In this document: in pieces, positions 54,006-63,741 of the stretch | Layout: every line of letters starts with the position of its first letter | Position numbering within the stretch: the stretch's first letter is position 1 | NCBI GenBank assembly: GCA_913060875.1 | Contig: CAJXSL010000006.1 | Location: 1-64,000 of the forward strand | DNA length: 64,000 bases | From: an uncultured Desulfobacteraceae bacterium | GTDB lineage: Bacteria; Desulfobacterota; Desulfobacteria; Desulfobacterales; UBA5852 | Direction: 5' to 3' | Notes under the pieces: generated by a model | Databases searched by the model: none | What the model was told of the DNA's origin: nothing | What the model saw: only the letters and a program-made list of their open reading frames with translations | Translations under genes and position numbers: made by a program

Positions 54006-54148
54006 AAGCCATCTCAAAATTAGGTTTTTCGTTCGAGATCAAGGCGTGCCCGAGAATCATCCCGCAGGCATACTCAAGTATGTCGAGGACTTGAGACGAG
54101 GGCACAACGCCGATATCGGGCGAAAAAACTTTTTTGAGATAGCTTTTA
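54003..54148. repeat. MITE-like 146-bp palindromic element
   Basis: Both halves form an imperfect inverted repeat over the full length: TAGAAGCCATCTCAAAA at 54003-54019 matches the complement of the sequence ending at 54148, and the tip is CATACT-CA-AGTATG at 54069-54082. It encodes nothing. Its left end supplies the rpoZ stop codon, and the same end sequence forms the small element at 36326-36358. It could be mobilised by a transposase elsewhere; RNA copies would fold into one long hairpin. Confidence 0.8.
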
Positions 54149-54170
54149 GTCTCCGGCACGGGGTTGAACG

Positions 54171-54902
54171 GTGCCCAAGTTCAGGGGAACATATCGGGTC
54201 TTGAACCGGGAGGTCGGCCGTGCGCTTGCAAAGTATGGCATGATCGACCCGCACGACCGCATTCTGGTAGGCGTCTCCGGCGGCAAGGACAGCATGGCAA
54301 TGCTATGGTCGCTGGCCGAACGCCAGCAACGCTCCCCGATACCTTACCAATTGTTCCCCGTGTATATCGATCCTGGCTTTGAGGGTGGTTTTGCGGACGG
54401 CCTGCGCGATCAGTGCCTTGCCATGGGGCTGGACCTGCGGGTGGAACACACCGATTACGGTTTGGTGGCTCATAGTGACGTGAATCGGGAAAATCCCTGC
54501 TTCCTATGCGCGCGTCTGCGCCGTAAACGGTTGTTTGAGATCGCCCGCGACCTCGGCTGCCGCAAGGTGGCGCTCGGGCATAACAAAGACGATATCATCG
54601 AAACTTTTTTCATGAATATCTGCTATGCCGGCGAAGTCAGCACCATGATTCCTGCCCAGCCTTTCTTCGAAGGGCTGTTTACCGTTATTCGCCCCTTGGC
54701 GTTCGTCGAGGAGGATCTCATCCGCCGCTTTATCCATCAACAGGGATTGGCGGTTTTCCACAACCCTTGTCCCAGTGCCGACCGCACCAGGCGTCAGGAA
54801 ATCAAGGATCTCCTGCACCGGCTTTATCGCGGCAACCCCAAAGTCAAAGGCAATGTGTTTCGTGCCATGCACCATGTGAAACTGGACTACCTGCCGAAAT
54901 AA
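54171..54902 (+). CDS. ttcA: TtcA-family tRNA 2-thiocytidine synthetase
   Basis: TtcA thiolates cytidine 32 in tRNA. The 243-residue protein has the PP-loop SGGKDS motif at residues 35-40, the CxxC motif in CFLCARLRRKRLF and a further Cys in HNPCPSADRTRR, which together bind the 4Fe-4S cluster. GHNKDDIIET matches the family. It begins at GTG 54171; the ribosome site is weak. It sits just after the palindromic element. TtcA and related TtuA-like enzymes are hard to separate fully by eye. Confidence 0.87.
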   Translation: MPKFRGTYRVLNREVGRALAKYGMIDPHDRILVGVSGGKDSMAMLWSLAERQQRSPIPYQLFPVYIDPGFEGGFADGLRDQCLAMGLDLRVEHTDYGLVAHSDVNRENPCFLCARLRRKRLFEIARDLGCRKVALGHNKDDIIETFFMNICYAGEVSTMIPAQPFFEGLFTVIRPLAFVEEDLIRRFIHQQGLAVFHNPCPSADRTRRQEIKDLLHRLYRGNPKVKGNVFRAMHHVKLDYLPK

Positions 54903-55099
54903 AAGGGGGCTCAACGGGGCATCCTTTTTTCCTCACGGCCTCTCCCATGACAATCGTAGCAAGTCGCAATAAAGAGGTTGAATCGCTGGCCTGAATCGGG
55001 TATGAGCAGGGCTGCCAGGGGATAGCCTACCTGCGAGATAAGCGTAGTGAAATTCCCGGCACAGCTGTTTCCGTTACCCACCAAATGTACGGGAGATGC

Positions 55100-55903
55100 A
55101 TGCGAGACGTCCAGAATGAACCCGATTATCGAAATATTCCCATCGATAAAGTCGGAATAAAGAACCTGCGCTACCCCATCAAGGTGCTCGATCGCAGCAA
55201 CGGGTATCAACATACCGTGGCGACGATCAACATGTACGTGGACCTTCCCCATCGCAATAAGGGCACGCACATGAGCCGCTTTGTCGAAATCCTGAACCAG
55301 TACCGGCTGGAGCTTTCTCTGAAAAAAATCTCCGATATTCTAGCCGAAATGAAAACTCATCTCAATGCGGCTTCCGCCCACATTGAAATTGCGTTTCCTT
55401 ATTTCATTGAAAAAGCGGCACCGGTAAGTCTGGCGGCCGGCCTTATGGACTATGCCTGCACGATCAGAGGATCCAGCGGACCGGATGGAAAAATCGATCT
55501 GATTTCCGAAGTGGCGGTTCCCATTTCTTCGGTTTGTCCCTGTTCTAAAGAAATCAGCGACTGTGGCGCTCATAACCAACGGGGTGAAGTGTCTCTGAAA
55601 GTTCGCTTCAAGAAGTTTATTTGGATCGAGGACATGATCGGTGTCGTTGAAGCGTCCGCCTCATCCGAGGTATACAGCGTACTCAAGCGCGTGGATGAGA
55701 AATCGGTGACCGAAACCGCCTACCTGAACCCCAAATTCGTCGAAGACATTGTCCGGGATATTGCGACCGCCTTGAAGGAGGACGACAATATCACCTGGTT
55801 CTCGGTGGGGGCGGAAAATTTCGAATCCATCCATAATCACAGTGCGTACGCCCATATCACCAGTAATCAGATGGTCACGGAAACGGTGCAAACTTCCTCC
55901 TGA
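55100..55903 (+). CDS. folE2: GTP cyclohydrolase IB
   Basis: FolE2 converts GTP to dihydroneopterin triphosphate at the start of folate or queuosine synthesis, and needs no zinc. The 267-residue protein starts MRDVQNEPDYRNIPIDKVGI, and contains the diagnostic CPCSKEISDCGAHNQRG with catalytic Cys, ending with HNHSAYAHI. GGGAG precedes the ATG at 55100; a codon-6 alternative at 55085 is less typical. It lies about 200 bases after ttcA. Confidence 0.94.
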   Translation: MRDVQNEPDYRNIPIDKVGIKNLRYPIKVLDRSNGYQHTVATINMYVDLPHRNKGTHMSRFVEILNQYRLELSLKKISDILAEMKTHLNAASAHIEIAFPYFIEKAAPVSLAAGLMDYACTIRGSSGPDGKIDLISEVAVPISSVCPCSKEISDCGAHNQRGEVSLKVRFKKFIWIEDMIGVVEASASSEVYSVLKRVDEKSVTETAYLNPKFVEDIVRDIATALKEDDNITWFSVGAENFESIHNHSAYAHITSNQMVTETVQTSS

Positions 55904-55973
55904 GGTACCGCCTTCAAGACGCTTACATACCGTTTACGGGCGGTAAATGGCGGCATGCCGCCGAAAAAAGCTG

Positions 55974-57197
55974 TTATTCCGGATTATCTTTCAGAAAACG
56001 ATGGAGTTGCTGCATCACGGGGCCGGTGGCCTTACCGGCATGGTTGCGAAACAGAACGAAGCGATAATGCCCGCCCGCCCCTGTCTCAATGTAACCGACC
56101 CGCGTTCGAATCCCTTTCAACGTACCGGTTTTGTAGTATTCGCGGCCTTTGTGCGACATCAGGTGGGCATGGGGGGCAAATTGAGCCAGGACGGCATCCA
56201 TGTCCATAGCGGAAAGCCGATTGCGCCGTGATATCCCGGATCCTTCCACGAAAACCCCTTTGGGGATGCCGACCACCGCTTCCGCGTAGGCCTTCAAGGC
56301 CCGTACACCCTTGTCAAGGGTAGCCGGTGGTCCATAGCATTTGGCCCCCATGGCGAACAATAATTGATTGGCCGTGAAATTGTTGGAGAACTCCAGCAGG
56401 CGCTGGATGACTTGCGGCAGATCGTAAGGGGAAGCATGACGAAAAATGAGGCGGCCGTCCGCTTTCCCATGGGGCGCCATGCGGACCGCACGGACCTTGA
56501 GCCCTTCCTTAACCAAAAAAAAACGGAAAAGATGGCCGGCGTAAAGAGGCGCCTCATGATGGTTGGAAAGAACGATGCGTCCCTGCCTCAACCCGGAGGC
56601 CTGGATGGCAGGCATTATCATGGGCAGGAGAGGGGTCTGGTCTTCGGCGCTTTGCGGCCTTCCGTTGACATGCGTAAAAAAAACGGTGTTGAAGTTGGCG
56701 CACAGGGCCCCCACGGGTGCGTCATAGGGATTGGTGCTGGCACTGACCCCCGGAATTGACAGGGGGCCGTCGAAATAACTGTCATCCAGCCGAATGGTTG
56801 AAATTTCCGTAGGGAGTCTTCCGGATAATTGGCGTGCGATGTCCGCGATAACTTCGGAAACCATCAGGGGATCGCCAAAACCCCGAATGCCAAGATTGCC
56901 CCGGTCATCCAAGAGGAAATCGGTGGGAAAGCGGTAGCCTGCTCCAAGATAGTGGAGGGCGGCCAGGGATGTCAGCACCTTCAATGTCGATGCGGGCACC
57001 ATGGGGTTGTCCGGATTGTGGGCGATAATCGTTCGGCCGCCGGGGGCCACCACCAGGAGGGCATCCTGGGAACCGAGGCCCTTGATGGCAGGCCGGGCTG
57101 CTTGAGCTTCGGCCACAGGGCCCCATACCGGCACCGCAAACAGCACGCCGGCCAGGAGCGTTAAGAAGACGGCTGCGATTTGCCGAGGTTGTTTCAT
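55974..57197 (-). CDS. dacB: D-alanyl-D-alanine carboxypeptidase/endopeptidase (PBP4 type)
   Basis: A peptidase S13 enzyme that trims peptidoglycan. The 407-residue protein has a signal peptide (residues 1-34) and all three active-site motifs: S70-x-x-K73 in PASTLK, SNN in EFSNNFTANQLL and KTG in YYKTGTLKG. It follows dtd after 14 bases and converges with folE2. The family fold includes extra domains between SxxK and SxN, visible here as the usual 200-residue gap. Periplasmic. Confidence 0.92.
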   Translation of the reverse strand: MKQPRQIAAVFLTLLAGVLFAVPVWGPVAEAQAARPAIKGLGSQDALLVVAPGGRTIIAHNPDNPMVPASTLKVLTSLAALHYLGAGYRFPTDFLLDDRGNLGIRGFGDPLMVSEVIADIARQLSGRLPTEISTIRLDDSYFDGPLSIPGVSASTNPYDAPVGALCANFNTVFFTHVNGRPQSAEDQTPLLPMIMPAIQASGLRQGRIVLSNHHEAPLYAGHLFRFFLVKEGLKVRAVRMAPHGKADGRLIFRHASPYDLPQVIQRLLEFSNNFTANQLLFAMGAKCYGPPATLDKGVRALKAYAEAVVGIPKGVFVEGSGISRRNRLSAMDMDAVLAQFAPHAHLMSHKGREYYKTGTLKGIRTRVGYIETGAGGHYRFVLFRNHAGKATGPVMQQLHRFLKDNPE

Positions 57198-57211
57198 TCC
57201 GTGAGGTCCGC

Positions 57212-57658
57212 TCAGGTTCTGGGGCTGTCGATGATCAGTGTGACCGGTCCGTGGTTCACCAGGGCAACCTCCATCCGTTGGCCAAAGCGGCCTGTGGCCA
57301 CCTCGAGACCCAAGGCACGGATCTGCTCGACAAACCGACGATAGAGGGCGTCACCCTTTTCCGGTCCCGCCGCTTTGACAAACGACGGCCTTCGTCCTTT
57401 ACGGCAGTCGCCGTAAAGTGTGAACTGGGAAACCGCCAATATCGCCCCGCCGCAGTCGTTAACCGAACGGTTCAGCTTGCCGGCCTCGTCCTCGAAAATA
57501 CGCAGATGGGCGATCTTGGCCGCCATCCAGTCGGCATCCTCGGGATTATCATCAGGGGCCACGCCCAGCAAAACCAAGAGACCATGACCGATTTGACCGA
57601 CCGTATCCCCATCAACGGTGACGGCGCTTTGGGTGACGCGTTGAACGACGGCGCGCAT
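57212..57658 (-). CDS. dtd: D-aminoacyl-tRNA deacylase
   Basis: Dtd removes D-amino acids from mischarged tRNA. The 148-residue protein has the expected length and both signature motifs: [17 protein letters not shown] with catalytic Thr in QFTLY, and the Gly-cisPro segment VNHGPVT near the end. It begins after the tex gene (34-base gap) and precedes dacB, forming a tex-dtd-dacB run. Confidence 0.95.
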   Translation of the reverse strand: MRAVVQRVTQSAVTVDGDTVGQIGHGLLVLLGVAPDDNPEDADWMAAKIAHLRIFEDEAGKLNRSVNDCGGAILAVSQFTLYGDCRKGRRPSFVKAAGPEKGDALYRRFVEQIRALGLEVATGRFGQRMEVALVNHGPVTLIIDSPRT

Positions 57659-57692
57659 ATCCGTCTCTCCCCATCAAATTGGAATCCGCCGG

Positions 57693-59951
57693 CTATCTCC
57701 CCAAAAGATCGGCAAACGGATTGTTAAAAGGACGTTGACGCGTTTTCGCAGAAACCGTTTTGCTGCGCCCCTGCTGCTGTGGCTTGGGACGCTTTGAGGG
57801 TTTCTCTGACGAACGTGCGGCCTTTTGTTTCATGGACAACGCGATGCGGCTGCGGTCCTGATCCACCTCCAGGACCGTAACCGTGACCTTTTGATTCACT
57901 TTGACCACGTTGGCGGGATCTTTGACGAACCGGTCCGCCAGTTGGCTGATGTGCACGAGGCCGTCCTGATGAACCCCGATATCCACAAACGCGCCGAAGC
58001 GGGTGACGTTGGTGACGATGCCGGGAAGCTGCATGCCGGCCCGCAGGTCCTTGATGCTCTCGACGCCCTCGGCAAAAGCGAAGGTTTCAAACGGGTCGCG
58101 GGGGTCCCGGCCGGGCTTGGACAATTCCGTCATGATATCCGTCAGGGTCGGCAGACCGACGCTATCCGTGACGTAGTGCGATAGATCGACACGGCGGCGC
58201 AGGGCGGCATCTTTCATCAGGTCTTCCACCGTGCAATCCAGATCGGCGGCCATGGCATCTACCACGGGATAGCTTTCCGGATGGACGGCACTGGCATCCA
58301 GCGGCTGAGGTCCGTCATTGATGCGCAGGAAGCCGGCGCATTGCTCAAACGCCTTGGGTCCCAGGCGGGGCACATCGTGCAGTTGATCCCGCGTCCGGAA
58401 AGGACCGTTGGCATTGCGGTGGGCGATAATGTTCTGGGCCAGGGCCGGCCCCAGACCGGACACGTAGGTCAACAGTTGGCGGCTGGCCCGATTGAGGTCC
58501 ACCCCGACGCCATTCACACAACTGATGACCGTGTCGTCAAGGGATTTTTTCAAGGCCGTCTGGTCGACATCATGCTGATACTGGCCGACTCCGATGGATT
58601 TGGGATCGATTTTGACCAGCTCCGAGAGGGGATCCATCAGGCGGCGGCCGATGGATACCGCACCGCGCACCGTAAGGTCATAATCCGGGAATTCCTCCCG
58701 GGCCGCCTCGGACGCCGAGTAGATCGAAGCGCCGCTCTCATTGACCATCACGACCGGGATGTCCGCCGGCAGACCGATGGTTTTCAGGAAACTCTCCGTT
58801 TCCCGGCTGGCGGTGCCGTTCCCCACGGCGATGGCCTCGATGCGGAAGCGTTTGACCGCATCGTGGATGGTGGTTGTCGCCTGGGTGACCCGGGCCTGGG
58901 ATCCGATCATAAAAACCGTGTCATGGTGCAGAAGTTGACCCTGCCGGTCCAGGCAGACCATTTTCCCACCGGTACGATAGCCCGGGTCGATGGCCAGAAT
59001 ACGTTTGGCCCCCAAGGGGGAGGCCATCAGCAGTTCCCTCAAATTGCCGGCAAAAACGCGAATGGCCTCCGCATCGGCGCGGTCTTTCATTGCCAGCCGT
59101 GTTTCCGTTTCCATGGCCCGGGACAGCAGGCGTTTGTAGCTGTCGTGAACGGCCAGCTGCACCTGTTCGGCGTCCTCTCCGCTGCCGTTGACAAACAGGG
59201 CCTCCAGTTTTTCCAAGGCCTCCTCTTCGGGCGGGGTCACGGTGAGGTTGAGGATATCATCGCGTTCTCCCCGGCGCATGGCCAGGATGCGGTGGGATGG
59301 GGCTTGCGGGGCGGATTCCTCCCATTCAAAATAGTCCCGATACTTGGCGCCTTCTGTTTCCTTGCCGTTTGCGAGGCAACTTCGGATCGTGCTGCGGTTA
59401 GCGAACAGGGCCCGCATCTGTTCCCGGGCCCGGGCGTCTTCGGCGACCCATTCGGCAATGATGTCGCGGGCGCCGGCCAGGGCCTCTTCATGGGTGTTGA
59501 CCTGTTTGTCAGGATCGATATAGGGCGCGGCGGCGGCATCCAGCAGCGTCCCTTTCTGGGCGATAATCAGTTCGGCCAGGGGTTCCAGCCCTTTTTCACG
59601 GGCCATTGTGGCGCGGGTGCGGCGTTTGGGCCGGTAAGGGAGGTAAATATCTTCCAACTGGCCCAGGGTATCGGCTTGTGCCACAGCGTCCTGCAACGCA
59701 TCGGTCAGGTGGCCGTTTTCCTCCAGAGACTTGAGAATGGCCTCGCGTCGTTTCTGGAGCTCGGCCAATTGTTCCAATCGGTCCCTGATCTGGGTGACGC
59801 TGACTTCGTCAAGGCTGCCGGTGGCCTCCTTGCGATAACGGGCGATGAAGGGAATGGTGGCGCCTTCGGTGAGCAATTCGGCAACCGCATTGACCTGTGA
59901 AGGGGCGAGATTCAGCTCTTCGGTGACAGTGGTGATATGGCTTGGGTTCAT
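57693..59951 (-). CDS. tex: Tex-family S1 RNA-binding protein
   Basis: A 752-residue Tex protein, a cytosolic nucleic-acid binding factor related to eukaryotic Spt6. Domains in order: helical Tex N-terminus (PFIARYRKEATGSLDEV), YqgF-like domain (LAIDPGYRTGGKMVCLD), helix-hairpin-helix part (VSGLGPALAQNIIAHRN), and S1 domain (GIVTNVTRFGAFVDIGVHQDGLVHIS). The C-terminal tail is basic and disordered. AAAGGACATT precedes the ATG. It is first in tex-dtd-dacB. Confidence 0.95.
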   Translation of the reverse strand: MNPSHITTVTEELNLAPSQVNAVAELLTEGATIPFIARYRKEATGSLDEVSVTQIRDRLEQLAELQKRREAILKSLEENGHLTDALQDAVAQADTLGQLEDIYLPYRPKRRTRATMAREKGLEPLAELIIAQKGTLLDAAAAPYIDPDKQVNTHEEALAGARDIIAEWVAEDARAREQMRALFANRSTIRSCLANGKETEGAKYRDYFEWEESAPQAPSHRILAMRRGERDDILNLTVTPPEEEALEKLEALFVNGSGEDAEQVQLAVHDSYKRLLSRAMETETRLAMKDRADAEAIRVFAGNLRELLMASPLGAKRILAIDPGYRTGGKMVCLDRQGQLLHHDTVFMIGSQARVTQATTTIHDAVKRFRIEAIAVGNGTASRETESFLKTIGLPADIPVVMVNESGASIYSASEAAREEFPDYDLTVRGAVSIGRRLMDPLSELVKIDPKSIGVGQYQHDVDQTALKKSLDDTVISCVNGVGVDLNRASRQLLTYVSGLGPALAQNIIAHRNANGPFRTRDQLHDVPRLGPKAFEQCAGFLRINDGPQPLDASAVHPESYPVVDAMAADLDCTVEDLMKDAALRRRVDLSHYVTDSVGLPTLTDIMTELSKPGRDPRDPFETFAFAEGVESIKDLRAGMQLPGIVTNVTRFGAFVDIGVHQDGLVHISQLADRFVKDPANVVKVNQKVTVTVLEVDQDRSRIALSMKQKAARSSEKPSKRPKPQQQGRSKTVSAKTRQRPFNNPFADLLGR

Positions 59952-60100
59952 AATGTCCTTTCGGGGTATCGACCAGCGCTGGCCTCAGGCAGGGAAAAAT
60001 CCAGCCAACCATACACTCATGATATGAGACCACGTCCTATAGGCGGAGATGGAATCTCCTGTCAAGTGGGAAGCGGGACCTTTTCTCCGGAGCGCCCATG

Positions 60101-60954
60101 TCAGGGACAGCGCCGGGTACGATCCGTCATAATGGTCTGTATTGCGTGGATAAGCTCAGGCAGAAAACGGCCGCTGGGCTGCTGGATAAACTGCCCTTCG
60201 GGAGAACGGCGGGCCAGTTCGGAAAAGGGATTCGGGGTCGGGTTGATATCGATGATGGTGCCGCCGTTTTGAAAGACGGCCCACGCCACTTGATTGGGCA
60301 GATTCGTGGCACCGGAAGTGCCGACGATGACGAGAAGATCGGTTTCGGCGGCGGCTTCAAGGCTGCTGTGAAAGCGAAAATGGCGTTCATCATAGGTTTC
60401 GTCGAACCATAACACGTGGGGGCGCAGGCGATCCCCGCAGTTGGGGCAGGTGAGTAATGACCGCTCCACGGCGGTCAAGGGGGCTGTTTGGGGGCGCCCG
60501 ATCAGGGCCTCGGGCAGGGGGCGGAGATCGTCGGTGCAGCTGGCGGCGCATCGCACCTGGAAAACATTGCCGTGGATCTGGTAGGTCCGCCGGGCCGAAT
60601 TGCCGCCCGCAGGTGGAGCCCGTCCACATTTTGAGTAATCAGGGTGAAGCGGTCGCCGAACAGGGTCTCCAGGGCGACGATGGCGATGTGGCCGGTGTTG
60701 GGTTCGGCCTGGTGACAGACCGTGGCTCGGTGAAGGTACCACTGCCAGACGTCGTCGGGTCGGCGGCGGAACATGGCGAACGTGGCCATCTCCTGGGGAT
60801 GATAGGATCGGCTGCCCACGGTCCAGTACCCCTCGGGGCCCCGAAAGGTGGGGATGCCGCTTTCCGCGGAAATGCCGGCGCCGGTCATGACCGTGAGGCG
60901 TGATTTGGGGGGTACGTGCTGGCGGATGGTGGCGATCCAGTCAGACGGCGGCAT
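60101..60954 (-). pseudogene. cobB: Sirtuin (Sir2/CobB) with a one-base frameshift
   Basis: NAD-dependent protein deacylase split by a frameshift. The frame from ATG 60954 gives GAGISAESGIPTFRG and TQNVDGLH, then runs out of family near 60605. The -1 shifted frame continues with IHGNVF, the zinc cysteines (RCAAS...CTDD, CPNCG), GTSGATNLPNQ and INPTPNP down to the stop at 60101. Restoring one G in the GCGGGCGGC run (60602-60610) rejoins them as LRAGNSARR. Every functional motif is otherwise intact, so this may be a recent mutation or a sequencing error. Confidence 0.85.
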
Positions 60955-61098
60955 GGCGGCAGGAACTCCTTTGCCCGGGCGGAGGATTGCCCGAATACGG
61001 TTTTGGTGCTAAAGGGGATGATTTTGGAGCATCGTGCCGAATTCATAGAATATTTAGTCGCGGGGCGCAAGCCTCCGGAACGAGAGGCAAGGAGATCC

Positions 61099-62529
61099 AT
61101 GAGCCAGGACGATAATCACCATAGAATACCCTCCGGGATCCGGCGTGTCCACCTGATCGCCGCCTGTGGAACGGCCATGGGCGCTCTGGCGGCCATGCTG
61201 CAGGAATTAGGCCTGAGTGTTACCGGTTCGGACCGCAATGTCTATCCCCCCATGAGCACCTTCCTTCAAGATCGGGGCATCCATGTTCAGGAGGGTTTTA
61301 CTGCCGAGCACCTCGCGTACCGGCCGGATCTCGTTGTCGTGGGCAACGCGGTGTCGCGGGACAACCCGGAAGTGGTGGCGGTGGCGCAAATGGGTCTGAA
61401 CTACTGTTCCATGCCCGAGGCCTTGAACCATTTTGCCGCGGCTGGCAAGGAAACCCTTCTGGTGGCCGGCACCCACGGCAAAACCACCACGTCATCCCTG
61501 CTGGCCTGGCTGCTTTATGCCGCCAAGACCGACCCCACCTACATGATCGGCGGCATCCTGAACAATTTCAATGGCAACTATCGTATGGGCCGGGGGGCTT
61601 ATTTTGTGGTGGAGGGGGACGAGTACGATACCGCCTATTTTGACAAGGGCCCTAAATTTCTGCACTACCGCCCCAAGGCGGCCGTGCTGACCAGCGTCGA
61701 ATTCGACCATGCCGACATCTTCGACGATTTGGCCCATGTGAAATCGGCCTTCGGGCGTTTTCTGGAGCGGCTGGCCCCGGAAAGTGTCCTCCTGGCCTAT
61801 GATGACGATGCCAATATTGAAGCCCTGCTGCCCCGGGCCACCTGCCGTGTCGAACGCTACGGCCGATCGGAAAAGGCGGCCTGGCGCCTGGGCCGGGTTC
61901 AGCTCAACCCGCCGGAAACCCGTTTCGAGGTTTGGCGCAATGGCCGGTTATTCGGTGAATTTGCCACCCGCATGATCGGCGAGCACAACCTGATGAATAC
62001 CCTGGCGGCCCTGGGCGTGGCCCACCATATTGGGATCGAGGCCCGCGTATTGGCCGATGGCCTGGCCGGTTTTCGCGGCATCAAGCGCCGCCAGGAAGTG
62101 CGGGGCGTGCGCCGGGGGATCGTGGTGATCGACGATTTTGCCCATCATCCCAGTGCCGTGCGGGAAACCGTGCGGGCGGTCAAAGCTTTCTACGGCCAAC
62201 GACGCCTGGTGGCTGTCTTCGAACCGCGCACCAACACCAGCATGCGGGACGTCTTTCAGGATACGTACAGCACCTGCTTCGACCCGGCCGACCTGGTCTG
62301 CATCCGGCATCCGCCGCTTTTGAGCAAAATTCCTTCGGGAGAGCGGTTTTCATCTGAAAAGCTGGTGGAGGATCTGCGGGAGAGGGGGAAAGACGCATTC
62401 TTTTTCCCGGATACGGCGGCCATCATCGATCATCTGACGGCGTCATCCCGGGAGGGGGACGTGATCCTGATCATGTCCAATGGCGGGTTCGACAACATCC
62501 ACGTGCGCCTGCTGGAGGCGCTGGCCTGA
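61099..62529 (+). CDS. mpl: UDP-N-acetylmuramate:L-Ala-gamma-D-Glu-meso-DAP ligase
   Basis: Mpl reattaches recycled murein tripeptide to UDP-MurNAc. The 476-residue protein has the Mur ligase pattern: Rossmann start HLIAACGTAMGALAAML, SDRNVYPPMSTFL typical of Mpl, P-loop GTHGKTTTS, the carbamylated-Lys area in GDEYDTAYFDKGPKF and the terminal VFEPRTNTSM. AAGGAGATCC precedes ATG 61099; the frame is open to 60916 inside the sirtuin region. It faces away from the sirtuin gene. Confidence 0.94.
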   Translation: MSQDDNHHRIPSGIRRVHLIAACGTAMGALAAMLQELGLSVTGSDRNVYPPMSTFLQDRGIHVQEGFTAEHLAYRPDLVVVGNAVSRDNPEVVAVAQMGLNYCSMPEALNHFAAAGKETLLVAGTHGKTTTSSLLAWLLYAAKTDPTYMIGGILNNFNGNYRMGRGAYFVVEGDEYDTAYFDKGPKFLHYRPKAAVLTSVEFDHADIFDDLAHVKSAFGRFLERLAPESVLLAYDDDANIEALLPRATCRVERYGRSEKAAWRLGRVQLNPPETRFEVWRNGRLFGEFATRMIGEHNLMNTLAALGVAHHIGIEARVLADGLAGFRGIKRRQEVRGVRRGIVVIDDFAHHPSAVRETVRAVKAFYGQRRLVAVFEPRTNTSMRDVFQDTYSTCFDPADLVCIRHPPLLSKIPSGERFSSEKLVEDLRERGKDAFFFPDTAAIIDHLTASSREGDVILIMSNGGFDNIHVRLLEALA

Positions 62530-62547
62530 GCCATACCGTCAAGCCGT

Positions 62548-63741
62548 TCAGGCCACTCCGGAAAACCCGGTGTATTCGTCGAAATCCGGGTTCATCTTGT
62601 TGCCGTAAACGTCTTCGCCGTTGAATTTAAAGACGATGTGGGCCGGGTCGATGGTGCCGTCCGCCGTTTCGTTTTGTTGGATGCTAAAGGTTATTTTGGC
62701 GGTCAGATTCCGGTCGTCATAGTAGACAAAGTCGGGGTAGGCCTTGGGGGTGACTTCGGTGTCGGGTATGGAAAAGCCGAAATTGTATTTTTCCGTCAGA
62801 TTGTCGCCGTTGGCACGGGTAATGGACCAGTTGTAAATGTTTTCCACGGATTCCCGGTCCATTTTTTTGCTGAACTGGAACTCCATGGTGAAGGTCTGGA
62901 CCGCGTTGGCGTTGACCAGGTAGCTGTCCAGGGCGGTCAACGGAGTCCGCATGGGCAGGGTTTTGAGAAAGCTGCAGTTGGCGGACGCGAACATGATCTG
63001 GGGAGGATCGACCTTGTACATGTAACGGCTCAAGGTATCGGCCAGATCGGCATCGTTTTCTTCCAGAAAGTCCACCATTTCCTGGGCTTTGTCCATCAGC
63101 CCCATATCGGCATAATTGTACCCCAGTTCCGCATAGGCCGTATAGAATTCTTCGTCTTTCTCCAGCGCCATCTTAAACTGCAATACAGCGTCATCGTAAC
63201 GCTCCATCTTGTTGTACGTCTGCCCCAGACCGAAATAACCGTTGGTGGCCTCCGGCTCCATGCGCTGCACACGGCTGAAGGCGCTTTCGGCCTGGCTATA
63301 GTCACCCATGGCCAAATGGGTTTGACCCAGCGAGTAGTAGTTGGCGGCGGAGGGATTGAGACGTACCGCTTTTTCATATTGCATCAAGGCGTCCTGGTGG
63401 CGCCCTTCGGCAAAATAAAGATTGGCCAGTTTGAGGACGGGGGCATCGCTGGTGGGATCCAACTGCATGCTGGTTTTATAGGCTTCGGCCGCCTTGTCGA
63501 TGCGGCCGAGCTTGATATAGCTGCTGGCCATGTAGTCGGCCGACGTCTGGGCATATTGCGAGGTCGGGGACAGGGCGACACTGCGCCGGAAAGCCTCCGC
63601 CGCTTCGGTGTATTTGCCGTCCTGGTAAAGATCCATACCCTGGGACAGGGCCGTGTTGGCCAGCTGTTCCATCTGCTGACTTTGCTCAGTCGCTGAAATG
63701 AACATGCTTTGGGGATCGATGCCGCCGCTCAATAGATCCAT
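62548..63741 (-). CDS. TPR-repeat protein with C-terminal beta domain
   Basis: A 397-residue protein without signal peptide. Residues 25-230 hold about six TPR units (for example YQDGKYTEAAEAFRRSVALS and LGQTHLAMGDYSQAESAFSR). Residues 245-397 are not TPR; beta-rich phrases (FTMEFQFSKKMD, KITFSIQQNE, IVFKFNGEDVYG) resemble Ig-like or carbohydrate-binding folds, but I cannot place them. AAAGGCGACCTA precedes the ATG. It ends 18 bases from the converging mpl gene. Confidence 0.78.
   Translation of the reverse strand: MDLLSGGIDPQSMFISATEQSQQMEQLANTALSQGMDLYQDGKYTEAAEAFRRSVALSPTSQYAQTSADYMASSYIKLGRIDKAAEAYKTSMQLDPTSDAPVLKLANLYFAEGRHQDALMQYEKAVRLNPSAANYYSLGQTHLAMGDYSQAESAFSRVQRMEPEATNGYFGLGQTYNKMERYDDAVLQFKMALEKDEEFYTAYAELGYNYADMGLMDKAQEMVDFLEENDADLADTLSRYMYKVDPPQIMFASANCSFLKTLPMRTPLTALDSYLVNANAVQTFTMEFQFSKKMDRESVENIYNWSITRANGDNLTEKYNFGFSIPDTEVTPKAYPDFVYYDDRNLTAKITFSIQQNETADGTIDPAHIVFKFNGEDVYGNKMNPDFDEYTGFSGVA

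Noticed and set aside
54003-54148. Attenuator or riboswitch upstream of ttcA
   Set aside because: The sequence is an end-to-end inverted repeat sharing its terminal motif with another locus, which fits a repeat element better than a riboswitch.
54911-55270. Minus-strand frame with a CYDCH motif resembling a c-type heme site
   Set aside because: It overlaps the start of folE2 on the other strand, has one chance CxxCH, and lacks a signal peptide or other cytochrome features.
55949-55962. GGCGGCATGCCGCC palindrome between folE2 and dacB as a terminator
   Set aside because: No loop of usable size and no T tract on either strand after the stem.
58281-59900. 539-codon plus-strand frame
   Set aside because: Complete antisense shadow of tex; Gly/Gln/His/Phe-rich translation typical of reversed GC-rich coding sequence.
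62638-63696. 352-codon plus-strand frame
   Set aside because: Antisense to the TPR gene; no motif, no ribosome site.
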